NCBI GenBank assembly: GCA_942491105.1
Contig: CALNZX010000003.1
Location: forward strand, 62,001-126,000
DNA length: 64,000 nt
Reading direction: 5' to 3'
Origin: JBBEAM01 sp942491105
GTDB lineage: Bacteria > Pseudomonadota > Alphaproteobacteria > Kiloniellales > DSM-21159
The translations under genes were made by a program, and so were the position numbers. Below, in pieces: positions 6,983-17,498 of the stretch (positions are counted from its first letter, which is position 1; every line of letters begins with the position of its first letter). A model generated the notes under the pieces. It saw only the letters and a list, made by a program, of their open reading frames with translations. It searched no databases and was not told where the DNA came from.

Positions 6983-9900
6983 TCAGCCGTCGGGCGGCCG
7001 CAGAGCGATGTCGACGGCGAGGTAGGGTCCCTTCAATCCCACCAGACTCCCGGAGGTCAGGCGGCAGCCGGCTTGGGTGTTCTGCGGGCAGGCGACGCCG
7101 CCGATCTCGATCTCCAGCACCTGCTCCAGCTGCGGCTCGTAAACCAGCCGCAGGCTCAGGCTGGCGTTGTCCGGCACCGGCTGCGACATCAGCATCTCGA
7201 ATCCCGTCTCCGGATCGTAGGCGGCGTAGAGCTGGTTGTAGTACCGCAGCAGCGTGGCCAGCTGATCCTCCAGCGCCCACTCGATGCAGGTCGCGCGCTG
7301 CCAGGCCTTGAACAGCAGCGTCTGCTGCACTTCGGCGGCGAAGATCTCCTTCCACAGCTCCTGCTCCTGGCGCTGCAGGCGGTTCATGTTGGCGTCGAGG
7401 ACGACGGCGAAGACCAGGCTGGCGGCGACGGAGGCCGCGGCGCCCTTGAGAGAGTTGCGCAAGCCGGCGCGGGCAGCGGTCCGCGACAAGACGTCGAGGT
7501 TGTCCAACTCTCGCGCCAGTAAGCGCTGCACCGAGGTCTGGTGCTGCAGGGTGCGCGTCCAATTGATCTGCGCAGCCGAGCTGCGCAGGGCGGTCTGCGT
7601 GGCCGCCAGGCGCTCTTGGATGCGATTCACCAGCGGCTGGTAAGCCTCGACTGCGGCGCGGCGCTCGGCGCCGCTCAGAGCTTCGGCGGCGCGCTCGGCC
7701 ATCTCGAGCTGCGTCATCAGACGGCGCAGACCCGCGGGGCCGCGCGCCAGATCCTCCACGATCTCGGAGGAGTAGCGCCCAACCTGTTCCAAATAGAGGT
7801 TCATCATCGCGCGGCGGGCGGAGGCGCCAACAGCAGGATCCATCATTTCCTCGCCGAGCTGAGCGAGGCTGCGGTTCGCCTGCCGCGCGGCGATATGCGG
7901 ACGCAGTGCCTGTTCGGACGCGGCCATCCGCTCCTGGATGCGCTGGACCAGCGGCTGATAAGCCTCGGTTGCGGCGCGGCGCTCGGCGCCGGTCAGCGCC
8001 GCGGCGGCACGTTCGGCCATCTCGAGCTGCGTCATGAGGCGGCGCAGGCCGGCGGTACCGCGCGCCAGGTCGTCGGCGACTTCTCTCGACTGGCGGCCCA
8101 TCTGCTCCAAGTACTGCCCCATCATCGCCCGACGCGCCGTGGCGTCGAGGGCGGGATCGAGCAGCTGCCGTCCGCTTTGCGAAATTCCGGAGATGATGCT
8201 GTCCGCGGCGTCGCCGGCGCGGGCGGCGACCTGCCGGTCGGCGGCCTGTTTGGCGACATCGTAAGCGGTGTGGAAGCCGACCCGCTCAGCGCCTTCACCG
8301 GCAATTTCCACTCCGACATTGGCGAGCGACAGCGCGGTGTAGTGCAGCGAGTTCGACGCGATGCGCTGGCTGGCGTTGCCAAGGACGGTACGAACCTCAG
8401 GCGCGACCTTCGCTTGCCGCAGGGTCGCCTCGAAGGCGCGCGAGCGGGCTTGGGCCAGCAGCAGCACGCCATCGATGATCTGTTTGGTTCCCGCGCTGAG
8501 TTGCAGGTTGAGGCCTTCGCAGGCCTTCATCGGATCGGGTTCGTCGCCCGTCGCCTCGTTGAGCGCCGAGCGGTAGGCGCCTTGAAGTGCCCTCTCGTCG
8601 TAGTTCTCGAAGACGACACCGCCTTCGTAGAGCATGAACTGGAACATCGGCGTGGTCACAAGTTCCACCGCCAGACCAATCGGCCCGCCGGTGGCGAAGG
8701 CGATCCCGATCTCGGCTAGCTTCACCGTCCCCTGCGCCACTGCCATCTCGATCGCGTTGTCCCAGATATCCTCGGTCATACGTTCGCGCAGCGCGGTGAC
8801 CTCATCGAAGACGGCGCGGAACTTCTCCATGAAGCCGTCGGCCTGGTCGCGGGCGCGCACAAACTTCTCGCGGGCGTCATCGATGAAGGGCTGCAGGTTG
8901 CGCAGGTCCTTGTCGAGACCGCTCGGCGCCGCCTGGTAGACCAGCCTGCTTGGGTCGTCGTAGAGGTAGCCCTCGATGCGCAGCAATGTGGTTTCGCGCT
9001 GCAAGCCCTTCAGTTGGTCGCCCAGCTCCTTCAGCTGCTGTTGAAGCTTGTCCAGCTCCTTGTTCTGAAAATCGACCTGACCGCGGGCCACGAACTCCTC
9101 GGAAGCGGCCCGCGAGTACAGCCGCCGCGCGTTCCAGTAGTCGTCGTTGGCGCTCTCATAGGCGCGCTCCAGCGCCGCCAGGCGGGCCGGCCGCCCGGCC
9201 GCCGGGTCCGGCTCGGGCCCGAGGCCAAGCTCCTTACGAACCTGCCGGATCACGCCCTCGAGGCGGGCGATCTCGGCCTTCGAGGAGTCGATCGCCCGGA
9301 ACTGCACGGCGATGGTTTCGAGACTCTGCCGCGCGATCCCGTTCTGGTGGTCGAGGACGATCTTCTCGGCGCGCGCGATGCGGTCCTTCTCGGCCTGCAT
9401 GACGCGATAGAGCATCCGCAGGCGCCCCGGCATAGTACTGGTGTCGACCGGCTGCTCCTCACCGGCGTTGTTCCTGAGTGTGCGCAGGGCCTCCCAGGCG
9501 GCGGCGCGGATCCTGTCGGCGGCGTCCAGCCGGCCCTGCGCCTCCTGCCGCGCATCGGTGGCGCGCTGCAGGCGCTGCTTGGCCTCCTCGAGGGAAGCGT
9601 TCCAGCGATCGATCGAGGCCTGCGTGTGGTTGATGTCCGTCTGCACCAGGCTGCGCGCCGAGCGGTAGGCGTAATCCTGAATCTGAGGCGGCAGCAGCAG
9701 GTACTGTTCCGAAGGCCACGGGGTATAGGTCCAGCGGTCTTGGATCGTCACCTCGCCGCGCTGATCGAGCGCATGGTTCGTCCCGCTGACCAGAGTCATG
9801 CCGGTCACCGCGCCGTCTTCGCCGCGCTGCAGGGCGAAGCGGTGGTTGCGCCACTCCGGTTCGGCGAAATTGGGGAAGGCGACCTGGACACTGGCATCGA

Positions 9901-10159
9901 GGGTGTCGCCCGAGACCCGGGCGCGGAAATGCTGCCGGCCGACGGGAACGTGGCGCGAGGGGTTCAGCTTCCAGGCTTCCCACTCGGCGCCGCGGGGCTT
10001 CACCTCGACGAAAAAATCGAGGTTGCCGTATTCCTTGGTGAAGCCGTTGACTCGCCAGACGTCGGCAAGGTCCGGATCCTCGGCACGCGCGGTGGAGGCC
10101 GCCAGCAATAGACCCGCCAGCAAGCCCGCGATCCAAGAAGGGCACCACCTTTGCTGCAT
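6983..10159 (-). CDS. Large exported coiled-coil protein with internal tandem repeat, unknown function
   Basis: A 1058-residue protein. The start at 10159 (MQQRWCPSWIAGLLAGLLLAAS) follows GGGGAGGATG and begins a signal peptide ending near ARA. Residues about 25-170 look globular. Residues about 175-420 are long coiled coil (EEAKQRLQRATDARQEAQ, QQQLKELGDQLKGLQRE). A Gly-rich hydrophobic stretch near 485-515 (IGIAFATGGPIGLAVEL) and another near 910 (AAASVAASLVFAVVL) could enter a membrane. Residues about 665-875 hold two repeats of about 106 residues, each with ARRAMM, LRRLMTQLEMAERAA and AERRAA..AYQPLV. C-terminal cysteines lie in GGVACPQ and AGCRL. It resembles scaffold or pore-like exported proteins, but no family was recognised. 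Confidence 0.8.
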   Translation of the reverse strand: MQQRWCPSWIAGLLAGLLLAASTARAEDPDLADVWRVNGFTKEYGNLDFFVEVKPRGAEWEAWKLNPSRHVPVGRQHFRARVSGDTLDASVQVAFPNFAEPEWRNHRFALQRGEDGAVTGMTLVSGTNHALDQRGEVTIQDRWTYTPWPSEQYLLLPPQIQDYAYRSARSLVQTDINHTQASIDRWNASLEEAKQRLQRATDARQEAQGRLDAADRIRAAAWEALRTLRNNAGEEQPVDTSTMPGRLRMLYRVMQAEKDRIARAEKIVLDHQNGIARQSLETIAVQFRAIDSSKAEIARLEGVIRQVRKELGLGPEPDPAAGRPARLAALERAYESANDDYWNARRLYSRAASEEFVARGQVDFQNKELDKLQQQLKELGDQLKGLQRETTLLRIEGYLYDDPSRLVYQAAPSGLDKDLRNLQPFIDDAREKFVRARDQADGFMEKFRAVFDEVTALRERMTEDIWDNAIEMAVAQGTVKLAEIGIAFATGGPIGLAVELVTTPMFQFMLYEGGVVFENYDERALQGAYRSALNEATGDEPDPMKACEGLNLQLSAGTKQIIDGVLLLAQARSRAFEATLRQAKVAPEVRTVLGNASQRIASNSLHYTALSLANVGVEIAGEGAERVGFHTAYDVAKQAADRQVAARAGDAADSIISGISQSGRQLLDPALDATARRAMMGQYLEQMGRQSREVADDLARGTAGLRRLMTQLEMAERAAAALTGAERRAATEAYQPLVQRIQERMAASEQALRPHIAARQANRSLAQLGEEMMDPAVGASARRAMMNLYLEQVGRYSSEIVEDLARGPAGLRRLMTQLEMAERAAEALSGAERRAAVEAYQPLVNRIQERLAATQTALRSSAAQINWTRTLQHQTSVQRLLARELDNLDVLSRTAARAGLRNSLKGAAASVAASLVFAVVLDANMNRLQRQEQELWKEIFAAEVQQTLLFKAWQRATCIEWALEDQLATLLRYYNQLYAAYDPETGFEMLMSQPVPDNASLSLRLVYEPQLEQVLEIEIGGVACPQNTQAGCRLTSGSLVGLKGPYLAVDIALRPPDG

Positions 10160-10242
10160 CGACGCATCCTCCCCGCGCACAATCATAGCATGGTTTCTGC
10201 TGCGCCACCGCTAGCCCCGCGCGGCCGTTCTCGCGGTCTTGA

Positions 10243-10271
10243 TTGTGAAGCCGCAGGCGCCCTGCTATAGA
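10243..10271 (+). promoter_or_regulatory. Sigma-70-type promoter of second purC copy
   Basis: TTGTGA (10243-10248) and TATAGA (10266-10271) are 17 bases apart. The leader downstream is recognisably related to that of the first purC copy but only about three quarters to four fifths identical. Confidence 0.55.
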
Positions 10272-10352
10272 CTGGCAATCAGTTCCCTGAAAACGGCGCA
10301 GTGACCGCCCTGCCTTCGAGCGGGGTCCGCGCCAGTAGCCGGACGACTTTCC

Positions 10353-11117
10353 ATGACGCGACGCAGACGGATTTACGAAGGCAAGGCCAAGGTTCTCTAT
10401 GAAGGCCCGGAGCCGGGCACCGTGGTGCAGTACTTCAAGGACGACGCCACCGCCTTCAACAATCAGAAGAAGGGCACGATCACCGGCAAGGGCGTGCTCA
10501 ACAACCGGATCAGCGAGCATCTGATGCTGCGCCTGGCCGAGATCGGCATCCCGACCCATTTCGTGCGCCGCCTCAACATGCGCGAGCAGCTGGTGCGCGA
10601 GGTCGAGATCATCCCGCTCGAGGTCGTGGTGCGCAACATCGCCGCCGGCTCCTTCTGCAAGCGCTTCGGCGTCGAGGAAGGCACGCCGCTGCCGCGCTCC
10701 ATCGTCGAGTACTACCTCAAGAACGACGAGCTGGACGATCCGCTGGTCACCGAGGAGCACATCACCGCCTTCGGCTGGGCCGCGCCCCAGGATCTCGACG
10801 AGATGATGCAGTATGCCTTGCGTATCAACGACTTCCTCGGCGGCCTTTTCCTCGGTGCCGGGCTCAAGCTGGTCGACTTCAAGGTCGAGTTCGGCCGCCT
10901 GTGGGAAGAGGACGAGATGCGGATCGTGCTGGCCGACGAGATCAGCCCGGATTCCTGCCGTCTCTGGGATACCCTGACCAACGAGAAGATGGACAAGGAC
11001 CGCTTCCGGCGCGACCTCGGCCAGATCGAGGAAGCTTACCAGGAAGTCGCCCGCCGCCTCGGCGTGCTGCCCGAGGCCGGACCGATCGACATCAAGGGCC
11101 CGAAGGTGATGCAGTAA
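10353..11117 (+). CDS. purC: SAICAR synthetase, copy 2 (in the purine gene row)
   Basis: This encodes the same 254-residue PurC as the gene at 2591, residue for residue, and catalyses CAIR plus aspartate plus ATP to SAICAR. It is probably the ancestral location, because purS, purQ and purL follow on the same strand as in many alphaproteobacteria. A multicopper oxidase gene now lies between purC and purS, starting 22 bases after the purC stop. The coding DNA matches copy 1 except for codon 2 and the stop, while the flanks differ clearly from the start and stop codons outward. That pattern suggests recent gene conversion between older duplicates rather than a fresh tandem duplication. Confidence 0.95.
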   Translation: MTRRRRIYEGKAKVLYEGPEPGTVVQYFKDDATAFNNQKKGTITGKGVLNNRISEHLMLRLAEIGIPTHFVRRLNMREQLVREVEIIPLEVVVRNIAAGSFCKRFGVEEGTPLPRSIVEYYLKNDELDDPLVTEEHITAFGWAAPQDLDEMMQYALRINDFLGGLFLGAGLKLVDFKVEFGRLWEEDEMRIVLADEISPDSCRLWDTLTNEKMDKDRFRRDLGQIEEAYQEVARRLGVLPEAGPIDIKGPKVMQ

Positions 11118-11139
11118 CGCCATCGCGACGGAAAGCTGA

Positions 11140-12564
11140 ATGGACGTGCGGCGTAGAGAGCTTCTGAGGGGTTTGGCCTGCACGGCGGCGCTGCCGCTGT
11201 TGCCTCCCTTGCTGCCCCGCGCCGCGCGCGCGGCAAGCGCGCCGCAGGCCGTACTGCGCGCGGCCCCGGGGGAAGCCCGGCTGGTCGGCAGCAAGTATCC
11301 CATGACCAAGATCTGGGGCTACGCCGGCCAAGTGCCCGGACCGGAACTGCGGTTGCGTCAGGGCGAGCCTTTCACGGCGCGGCTGGAGAACGCCCTGGAC
11401 GAAGGCTCCAGCCTGCACTGGCACGGCATCCGTCTGGACAACGCCATGGACGGCGTGCCCGGCGTTACCCAGGACGCCGTCGCACCGGGCGAGAGTTTTC
11501 TTTACAGCTTCGTTCCGCCCGATGCCGGAACCTATTGGTATCACCCGCACTTTAACTCCTCGCAGCAGGTCGGGCGCGGCCTCGCCGGACCGCTGATCGT
11601 CGCCGAGGCGGAGCCGCCCCTGGTCGACCGCGAGGAAACCTGGCTGCTCGACGACTGGCGCCTCGACCAGCAGGCGCAGATCACCGAGGACTTCGGCTCC
11701 GGCCATGACGCCAGCCACGCCGGGCGGATCGGCAACACCGTCACCCTCAACGGCTTCATCCCCGAGGCCTGGCCGGTGCGCGCCGGGGAGCGGGTGCGGC
11801 TGCGCCTGATCAACGGCGCCAACGCCCGCGGCTTCAGCCTGAAATTCCAGGGTCATGCCCCCACCATCGTCGCCCTCGACGGCCAGCCCTGCACGCCGCA
11901 CGCCGCGCCCGATGGCAGGATCGTGCTGGGGCCTGCGATGCGCGCCGACGTGATCGTCGATCTGCAGGGCAAACCCGGCGAGCGCTTCGAGGTGATCGAC
12001 GAGCATTATCAACGGGTTGCCTACAAGCTTTTAGATATCGCCTACAGCGACGAAGCGCCGCTGCGGGACTCGCCCCTCGACGCGCCGCTGGCGCTGCCCG
12101 CCAATCCGCTGCCGCCGCTCGATCTGGCCAGCGCCGAGACGCTGACCATCCTGATGGCCGGCGGCATGATGGGCGGGATGGCCGGCGCGCGGCTGGGCGG
12201 CGCGGAGCTCGGCCCCCGCGAGCTGATGGAAAAGGGCGTGTTCTGGGCGCTCAACGGCGTCGCCGCCGCCCACCACGAGCACCCCAAGCTGTTCGATCTC
12301 GCCCTGGGACGGACGTACCGGGTGACCCTGATCAACGAGACCGCCTTCGAACACCCCATGCACATCCACGGCCATCACATGAAGCTGCTCAGCCGGGACG
12401 GCGTGCCGGAGACCCGGGAGATCTGGCACGACACCGTGCTGGTCGCCCCGCAGGAGACGGTCGAGCTCGCCTTCACCGCCGACAATCCCGGCGACTGGCT
12501 GTTCCACTGCCACATCCTGGAGCACCAGCAGGCCGGAATGATGGCCCTGGTCAACGTCAGTTAG
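11140..12564 (+). CDS. Tat-exported multicopper oxidase
   Basis: A 474-residue protein with a twin-arginine signal (VRRRELLRGLACTAALPLLP). The copper ligands of three-cupredoxin oxidases are all visible: LHWHGIRL and YWYHPHF in domain 1, HPMHIHGHH and HCHILEHQQAGMM in domain 3. The last motif supplies the type 1 Cys, His and axial Met. A short Met-rich stretch MAGGMMGGMAG precedes domain 3. Enzymes of this CueO/laccase group oxidise Cu(I) or phenols with reduction of oxygen to water in the periplasm. It sits between purC and purS with almost no gap and would be read from the purine promoter, an unusual place. It is distinct from the CopA at 44949. Confidence 0.88.
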   Translation: MDVRRRELLRGLACTAALPLLPPLLPRAARAASAPQAVLRAAPGEARLVGSKYPMTKIWGYAGQVPGPELRLRQGEPFTARLENALDEGSSLHWHGIRLDNAMDGVPGVTQDAVAPGESFLYSFVPPDAGTYWYHPHFNSSQQVGRGLAGPLIVAEAEPPLVDREETWLLDDWRLDQQAQITEDFGSGHDASHAGRIGNTVTLNGFIPEAWPVRAGERVRLRLINGANARGFSLKFQGHAPTIVALDGQPCTPHAAPDGRIVLGPAMRADVIVDLQGKPGERFEVIDEHYQRVAYKLLDIAYSDEAPLRDSPLDAPLALPANPLPPLDLASAETLTILMAGGMMGGMAGARLGGAELGPRELMEKGVFWALNGVAAAHHEHPKLFDLALGRTYRVTLINETAFEHPMHIHGHHMKLLSRDGVPETREIWHDTVLVAPQETVELAFTADNPGDWLFHCHILEHQQAGMMALVNVS

Positions 12565-12668
12565 CGAAAACGCTTCGCGCCGCTTGTCTCGACTCGGCGG
12601 AGCGGATAAAACCGGCGCAACCCGCGCAGCCGGTCCCGCGCTTGGACCCCTCTCTCTCCGGAGCCGCG

Positions 12669-12911
12669 ATGAAAGCCCTCGTCTACGTCACTCTCAAGCC
12701 CGGTGTCCTCGACCCCCAGGGCAAGGCCATCGAACACGCGCTGTCGTCGCTCGGCTTCGCCGGCGTGGACAGCGTCCGCCAGGGCAAGTTCATCGAGATC
12801 GAGCTGGCCGAAGGCGACGCCCAGGCGGCACAGGCGGCGGTCGAGGAGATGTGCCGCAAGCTGCTCGCCAACACCGTCATCGAAGACTACAGCGTCGAGA
12901 TCGTGAGCTGA
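12669..12911 (+). CDS. purS: Phosphoribosylformylglycinamidine synthase subunit PurS
   Basis: An 80-residue protein (MKALVYVTLKPGVLDPQGKA) of the PurS family. It dimerises and bridges PurQ and PurL, passing ammonia in FGAM synthesis (FGAR plus glutamine plus ATP). The VRQGKFIEIEL strand and the terminal VIEDYSVE are typical. The start at 12669 has CCGGAG upstream and leaves out nine unsupported residues. purQ begins 10 bases after the stop, so the three subunit genes form one unit. Confidence 0.95.
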   Translation: MKALVYVTLKPGVLDPQGKAIEHALSSLGFAGVDSVRQGKFIEIELAEGDAQAAQAAVEEMCRKLLANTVIEDYSVEIVS

Positions 12912-12921
12912 GGCGAAGCAG

Positions 12922-13607
12922 ATGAAAGCCGCCGTCATCGTCTTTCCCGGATCGAACTGCGACCGCGACGTTCAGGTCGCGCTGCGCCAGTCCATGGGCC
13001 GCGAGCCGGTCATGGTCTGGCACAAGGACAGCGACTTCGAGACCGTCGACCTGATCGTCCTGCCGGGCGGGTTTTCCTACGGCGACTACCTGCGCTGCGG
13101 CGCCATGGCGGCCCAGTCGCCGGCGATGCGCGAAGTGGTCAAGCGGGCCAAGGCCGGCACGCCGGTGCTGGGCATCTGCAACGGCTTTCAGGTGCTGACC
13201 GAGACCGGTCTGCTGCCCGGCGCGCTGATGCGCAACGCGGCGCTCAAGTTCATCTGCCGCGACGTCGATCTGCGGGTCGAGAGCAGCCAGAGCCTGTTTA
13301 CCAGCCGCTACGAACAGGGCCAGCGGATCCGCATTCCCGTCGCCCACCACGACGGCTGCTACTACGCCGACGCCGCGGCGCTGGACGCCATGGAAGAGCG
13401 CGGCCAGATCGCCTTCCGCTACACCGACGCAAACGGCGCGGTCACCGAGGCGGGCAACCCCAACGGCTCGCTCGCCAACATCGCCGGAGTCTTCAATGAA
13501 ACCAAGACGGTGCTCGGCATGATGCCGCACCCGGAGCGGCTGTCCGACCCCAAGCTGGGCGGCAATGACGGACGCGCCCTCTTCGACGGCATGGTCGAGG
13601 CCCTGAC

Positions 13608-13611
<4 letters not shown>
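12922..13611 (+). CDS. purQ: Phosphoribosylformylglycinamidine synthase, glutaminase subunit PurQ
   Basis: A 229-residue class I glutamine amidotransferase that supplies ammonia for FGAM synthesis. The nucleophile lies in VLGICNGFQVL (Cys near residue 87) and the catalytic His in MMPHPERL near the C-terminus. VFPGSNCDRDVQ at the N-terminus and LPGGFSYGDYLRCGAMA are PurQ signatures. Its TGA overlaps the GTG start of purL by four bases (GTGA), indicating translational coupling. Confidence 0.96.
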
Positions 13612-15797
<2,186 letters not shown>

Positions 15798-15833
15798 CAT
15801 CGACCGCACAAGGCGGAGGAAAGGACGATCCCG

Positions 15834-16073
15834 ATGCCGATGAATCCGGCCGACATCGAAACCTTGATCAAACAGGGTATTCCCGACGCCAAGATCACCA
15901 TCGAGGATCTGCGCGGCGACGGCGACCACTACGCGGCCTACGTCGTCTCCGCCGCCTTCCGCGGCAAGAGCCGCGTGCAGCAGCATCAGATGGTCTATCA
16001 GGCCCTGCAGGGGCGGATGGGCAACGAGTTACACGCGCTGGCCCTGCAGACCAGCGCCCCAAGCGACGAGTAA
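15834..16073 (+). CDS. BolA family protein
   Basis: A 79-residue BolA-like protein. The pattern IETLIKQGIPDAKITIEDLRGDGDHYAAYVVS and the helix QQHQMVYQALQGRMGNELHALAL define the BolA class II-like KH fold. Such proteins pair with monothiol glutaredoxins to handle [2Fe-2S] clusters and iron sensing. The partner Grx gene follows 28 bases later, which supports this role. The ribosome site GGAGGAAAGGA precedes ATG 15834. Confidence 0.93.
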   Translation: MPMNPADIETLIKQGIPDAKITIEDLRGDGDHYAAYVVSAAFRGKSRVQQHQMVYQALQGRMGNELHALALQTSAPSDE

Positions 16074-16101
16074 CGGCGCCAACGCCGAGAAGGTGAAAAA
16101 G

Positions 16102-16440
16102 ATGAGCAATCCGGTTTTCGAACGTATCAAGCAGGACATCAGCGACAACGACGTCGTGGTCTTCATGAAGGGCAGTCCGGTCTTTCCTCAGTGCGGCTTT
16201 TCCGCCGCCGTGGTGCAGATTCTCAGCCACCTCGGCGTCAAGTTCAAGGGCATCGACGTGCTGCAGGACCCCGGCCTGCGCGAGGGCATCAAGGACTTTT
16301 CCAGCTGGCCGACCATTCCCCAGCTCTACGTCAAGGGCGAGTTCGTCGGCGGCTGCGACATCGTGCGCGAGATGGCCGAGAGCGGCGAGCTGGGCGAGCT
16401 GTTCCAGGCCCGCGGCGTGGAAGCCAAGCCCGCGGCCTAA
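16102..16440 (+). CDS. grxD: Monothiol glutaredoxin, Grx4 family
   Basis: A 112-residue protein with the active-site motif QCGFSAAVV (CGFS type), which binds a bridging [2Fe-2S] cluster with glutathione. The WPTIPQLYVKGEFVGGCDIVREM segment is the glutathione-contact region. The ATG at 16102 was preferred over a GTG three codons upstream because GAGAAGG sits at the right distance. It is adjacent to the bolA-like gene and probably forms a complex with its product. Confidence 0.95.
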   Translation: MSNPVFERIKQDISDNDVVVFMKGSPVFPQCGFSAAVVQILSHLGVKFKGIDVLQDPGLREGIKDFSSWPTIPQLYVKGEFVGGCDIVREMAESGELGELFQARGVEAKPAA

Positions 16441-16501
16441 ATTCCGCCGGCAAGCCATTGCCCCACAACAATATTCTGCTTTTCCTGGCCGCCTGAAGGG
16501 C

Positions 16502-16531
16502 GTACCCCTCGGAGGTTCTGAAGAGGGGTAC
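16502..16531 (+). promoter_or_regulatory. Hairpin next to the start codon of an EamA transporter
   Basis: GTACCCCTC (16502-16510) pairs perfectly with GAGGGGTAC (16523-16531) around a 12-base loop that contains GGAGG. The 3' arm holds the only Shine-Dalgarno-like sequence close to ATG 16536. The structure could mask translation initiation. It lacks a T run, so it is not a standard terminator for grxD. Confidence 0.4.
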
Positions 16532-16535
16532 CCCT

Positions 16536-17426
16536 ATGTCCGAGGCACAACGCGAGGAACGCCTGGGCCTGCTGCTCGGCATGGCCGGAGTGCTGTGCTT
16601 CGGCATGACCCTGCCGGCCACGCGGCTGGCCCTGGAGGGCTTCGACCCCTGGTTCATCGCGCTGGGCCGCGCCGCGCTGGCGGGTCTGGTCTCCGGGGTT
16701 CTGCTGCTGCTCTGGCGCAGCCCCTTGCCCGGCCGCGAGCTCTGGCCCGGCCTGGCGCTGGTTTCCCTCGGCGTGGTCTTCGGTTTCCCCCTATTCAGCA
16801 CCTGGGCGATGCAGCATGTGCCGGCGGGCCACGGCGGCGTGGTGCTGGCGATTTTGCCGCTGGCGACGGCCGCCGCCGGAACCCTGCGTAACGGCGAGCG
16901 GCCCTCGGCCGGCTTCTGGCTTTTCGCCCTGCTGGGCAGCGCCAGCGTCGTCGCCTTCTCCCTGTACCAAAGCCGAGGCGCCATCGTGCCCGCCGACCTC
17001 GCCCTGCTCGCCGGCCTGATCCTGGCGGCCCTGGGCTATGCCGAAGGCGCCCGGGTCTCGCGGCGGATCGGCGCGGCCGCGACGATCTGCTGGGCGCTGG
17101 TGCTTTCCCTGCCGCTCACCCTGCCGGCCAGCCTGTGGCTGTTCTCCGGGGCGCAGCTGCCCGGCGCCGCCGCGCCCTGGCTGGGCTTTCTCTATGTCTC
17201 GCTGTTCAGCCAGCTGCTCGCCTTCTTCGTCTGGTACCGCGGCCTCGATCTGGGCGGCGTCGCCAGGGTGTCCCAGCTGCAGCTGCTGATGCCCTTCGTC
17301 ACCCTGGCCGGCGCGGCGCTGCTGCTCGGCGAGGCGATCGAGCCCGCGACCCTGGGCTTCGCGGCGCTGGCCTGCGTGATCGTCGGGCTCGGGCGCCGCC
17401 AGCCGGTGCGCCGCCTCACCGCCTGA
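16536..17426 (+). CDS. EamA/DMT superfamily permease
   Basis: A 296-residue inner-membrane protein of about ten hydrophobic helices with two EamA repeats. GMTLPATRLALEGFDPWFIALGRAA opens the first, and YVSLFSQLLAFFVWYRGLDLGG closes the second, both typical of drug/metabolite exporters. Substrate unknown. It follows grxD by about 95 bases and has a hairpin over its ribosome site, so expression may be separate. It ends at a terminator shared with rpsD. Confidence 0.88.
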   Translation: MSEAQREERLGLLLGMAGVLCFGMTLPATRLALEGFDPWFIALGRAALAGLVSGVLLLLWRSPLPGRELWPGLALVSLGVVFGFPLFSTWAMQHVPAGHGGVVLAILPLATAAAGTLRNGERPSAGFWLFALLGSASVVAFSLYQSRGAIVPADLALLAGLILAALGYAEGARVSRRIGAAATICWALVLSLPLTLPASLWLFSGAQLPGAAAPWLGFLYVSLFSQLLAFFVWYRGLDLGGVARVSQLQLLMPFVTLAGAALLLGEAIEPATLGFAALACVIVGLGRRQPVRRLTA

Positions 17427-17445
17427 CCCCGCCCGGCACAACGAA

Positions 17446-17475
17446 AAAGGGCCATCCCCGGCGGGATGGCCCTTT
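17446..17475 (-). terminator. Rho-independent terminator of rpsD (also usable from the plus side)
   Basis: A perfect 13-bp stem (AAAGGGCCATCCC with GGGATGGCCCTTT) has a four-base loop. Read on the minus strand it runs into five Ts, so it mainly serves rpsD. On the plus strand the T tail is weak, so the EamA gene may also end here. Confidence 0.85.
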
Positions 17476-17498
17476 GCTGTTTCGTGGTGCGGCGCTGT

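Noticed and set aside
2591..11117. purC pair as ends of a composite transposon
   Set aside because: No transposase, no terminal inverted repeats and no target duplications are visible; the repeats are ordinary metabolic genes.
9459..11309. 616-codon minus-strand frame running opposite the second purC and into the large exported protein
   Set aside because: Part is the same antisense shadow seen opposite the first purC; the rest is an out-of-frame reading of the 1058-residue gene.
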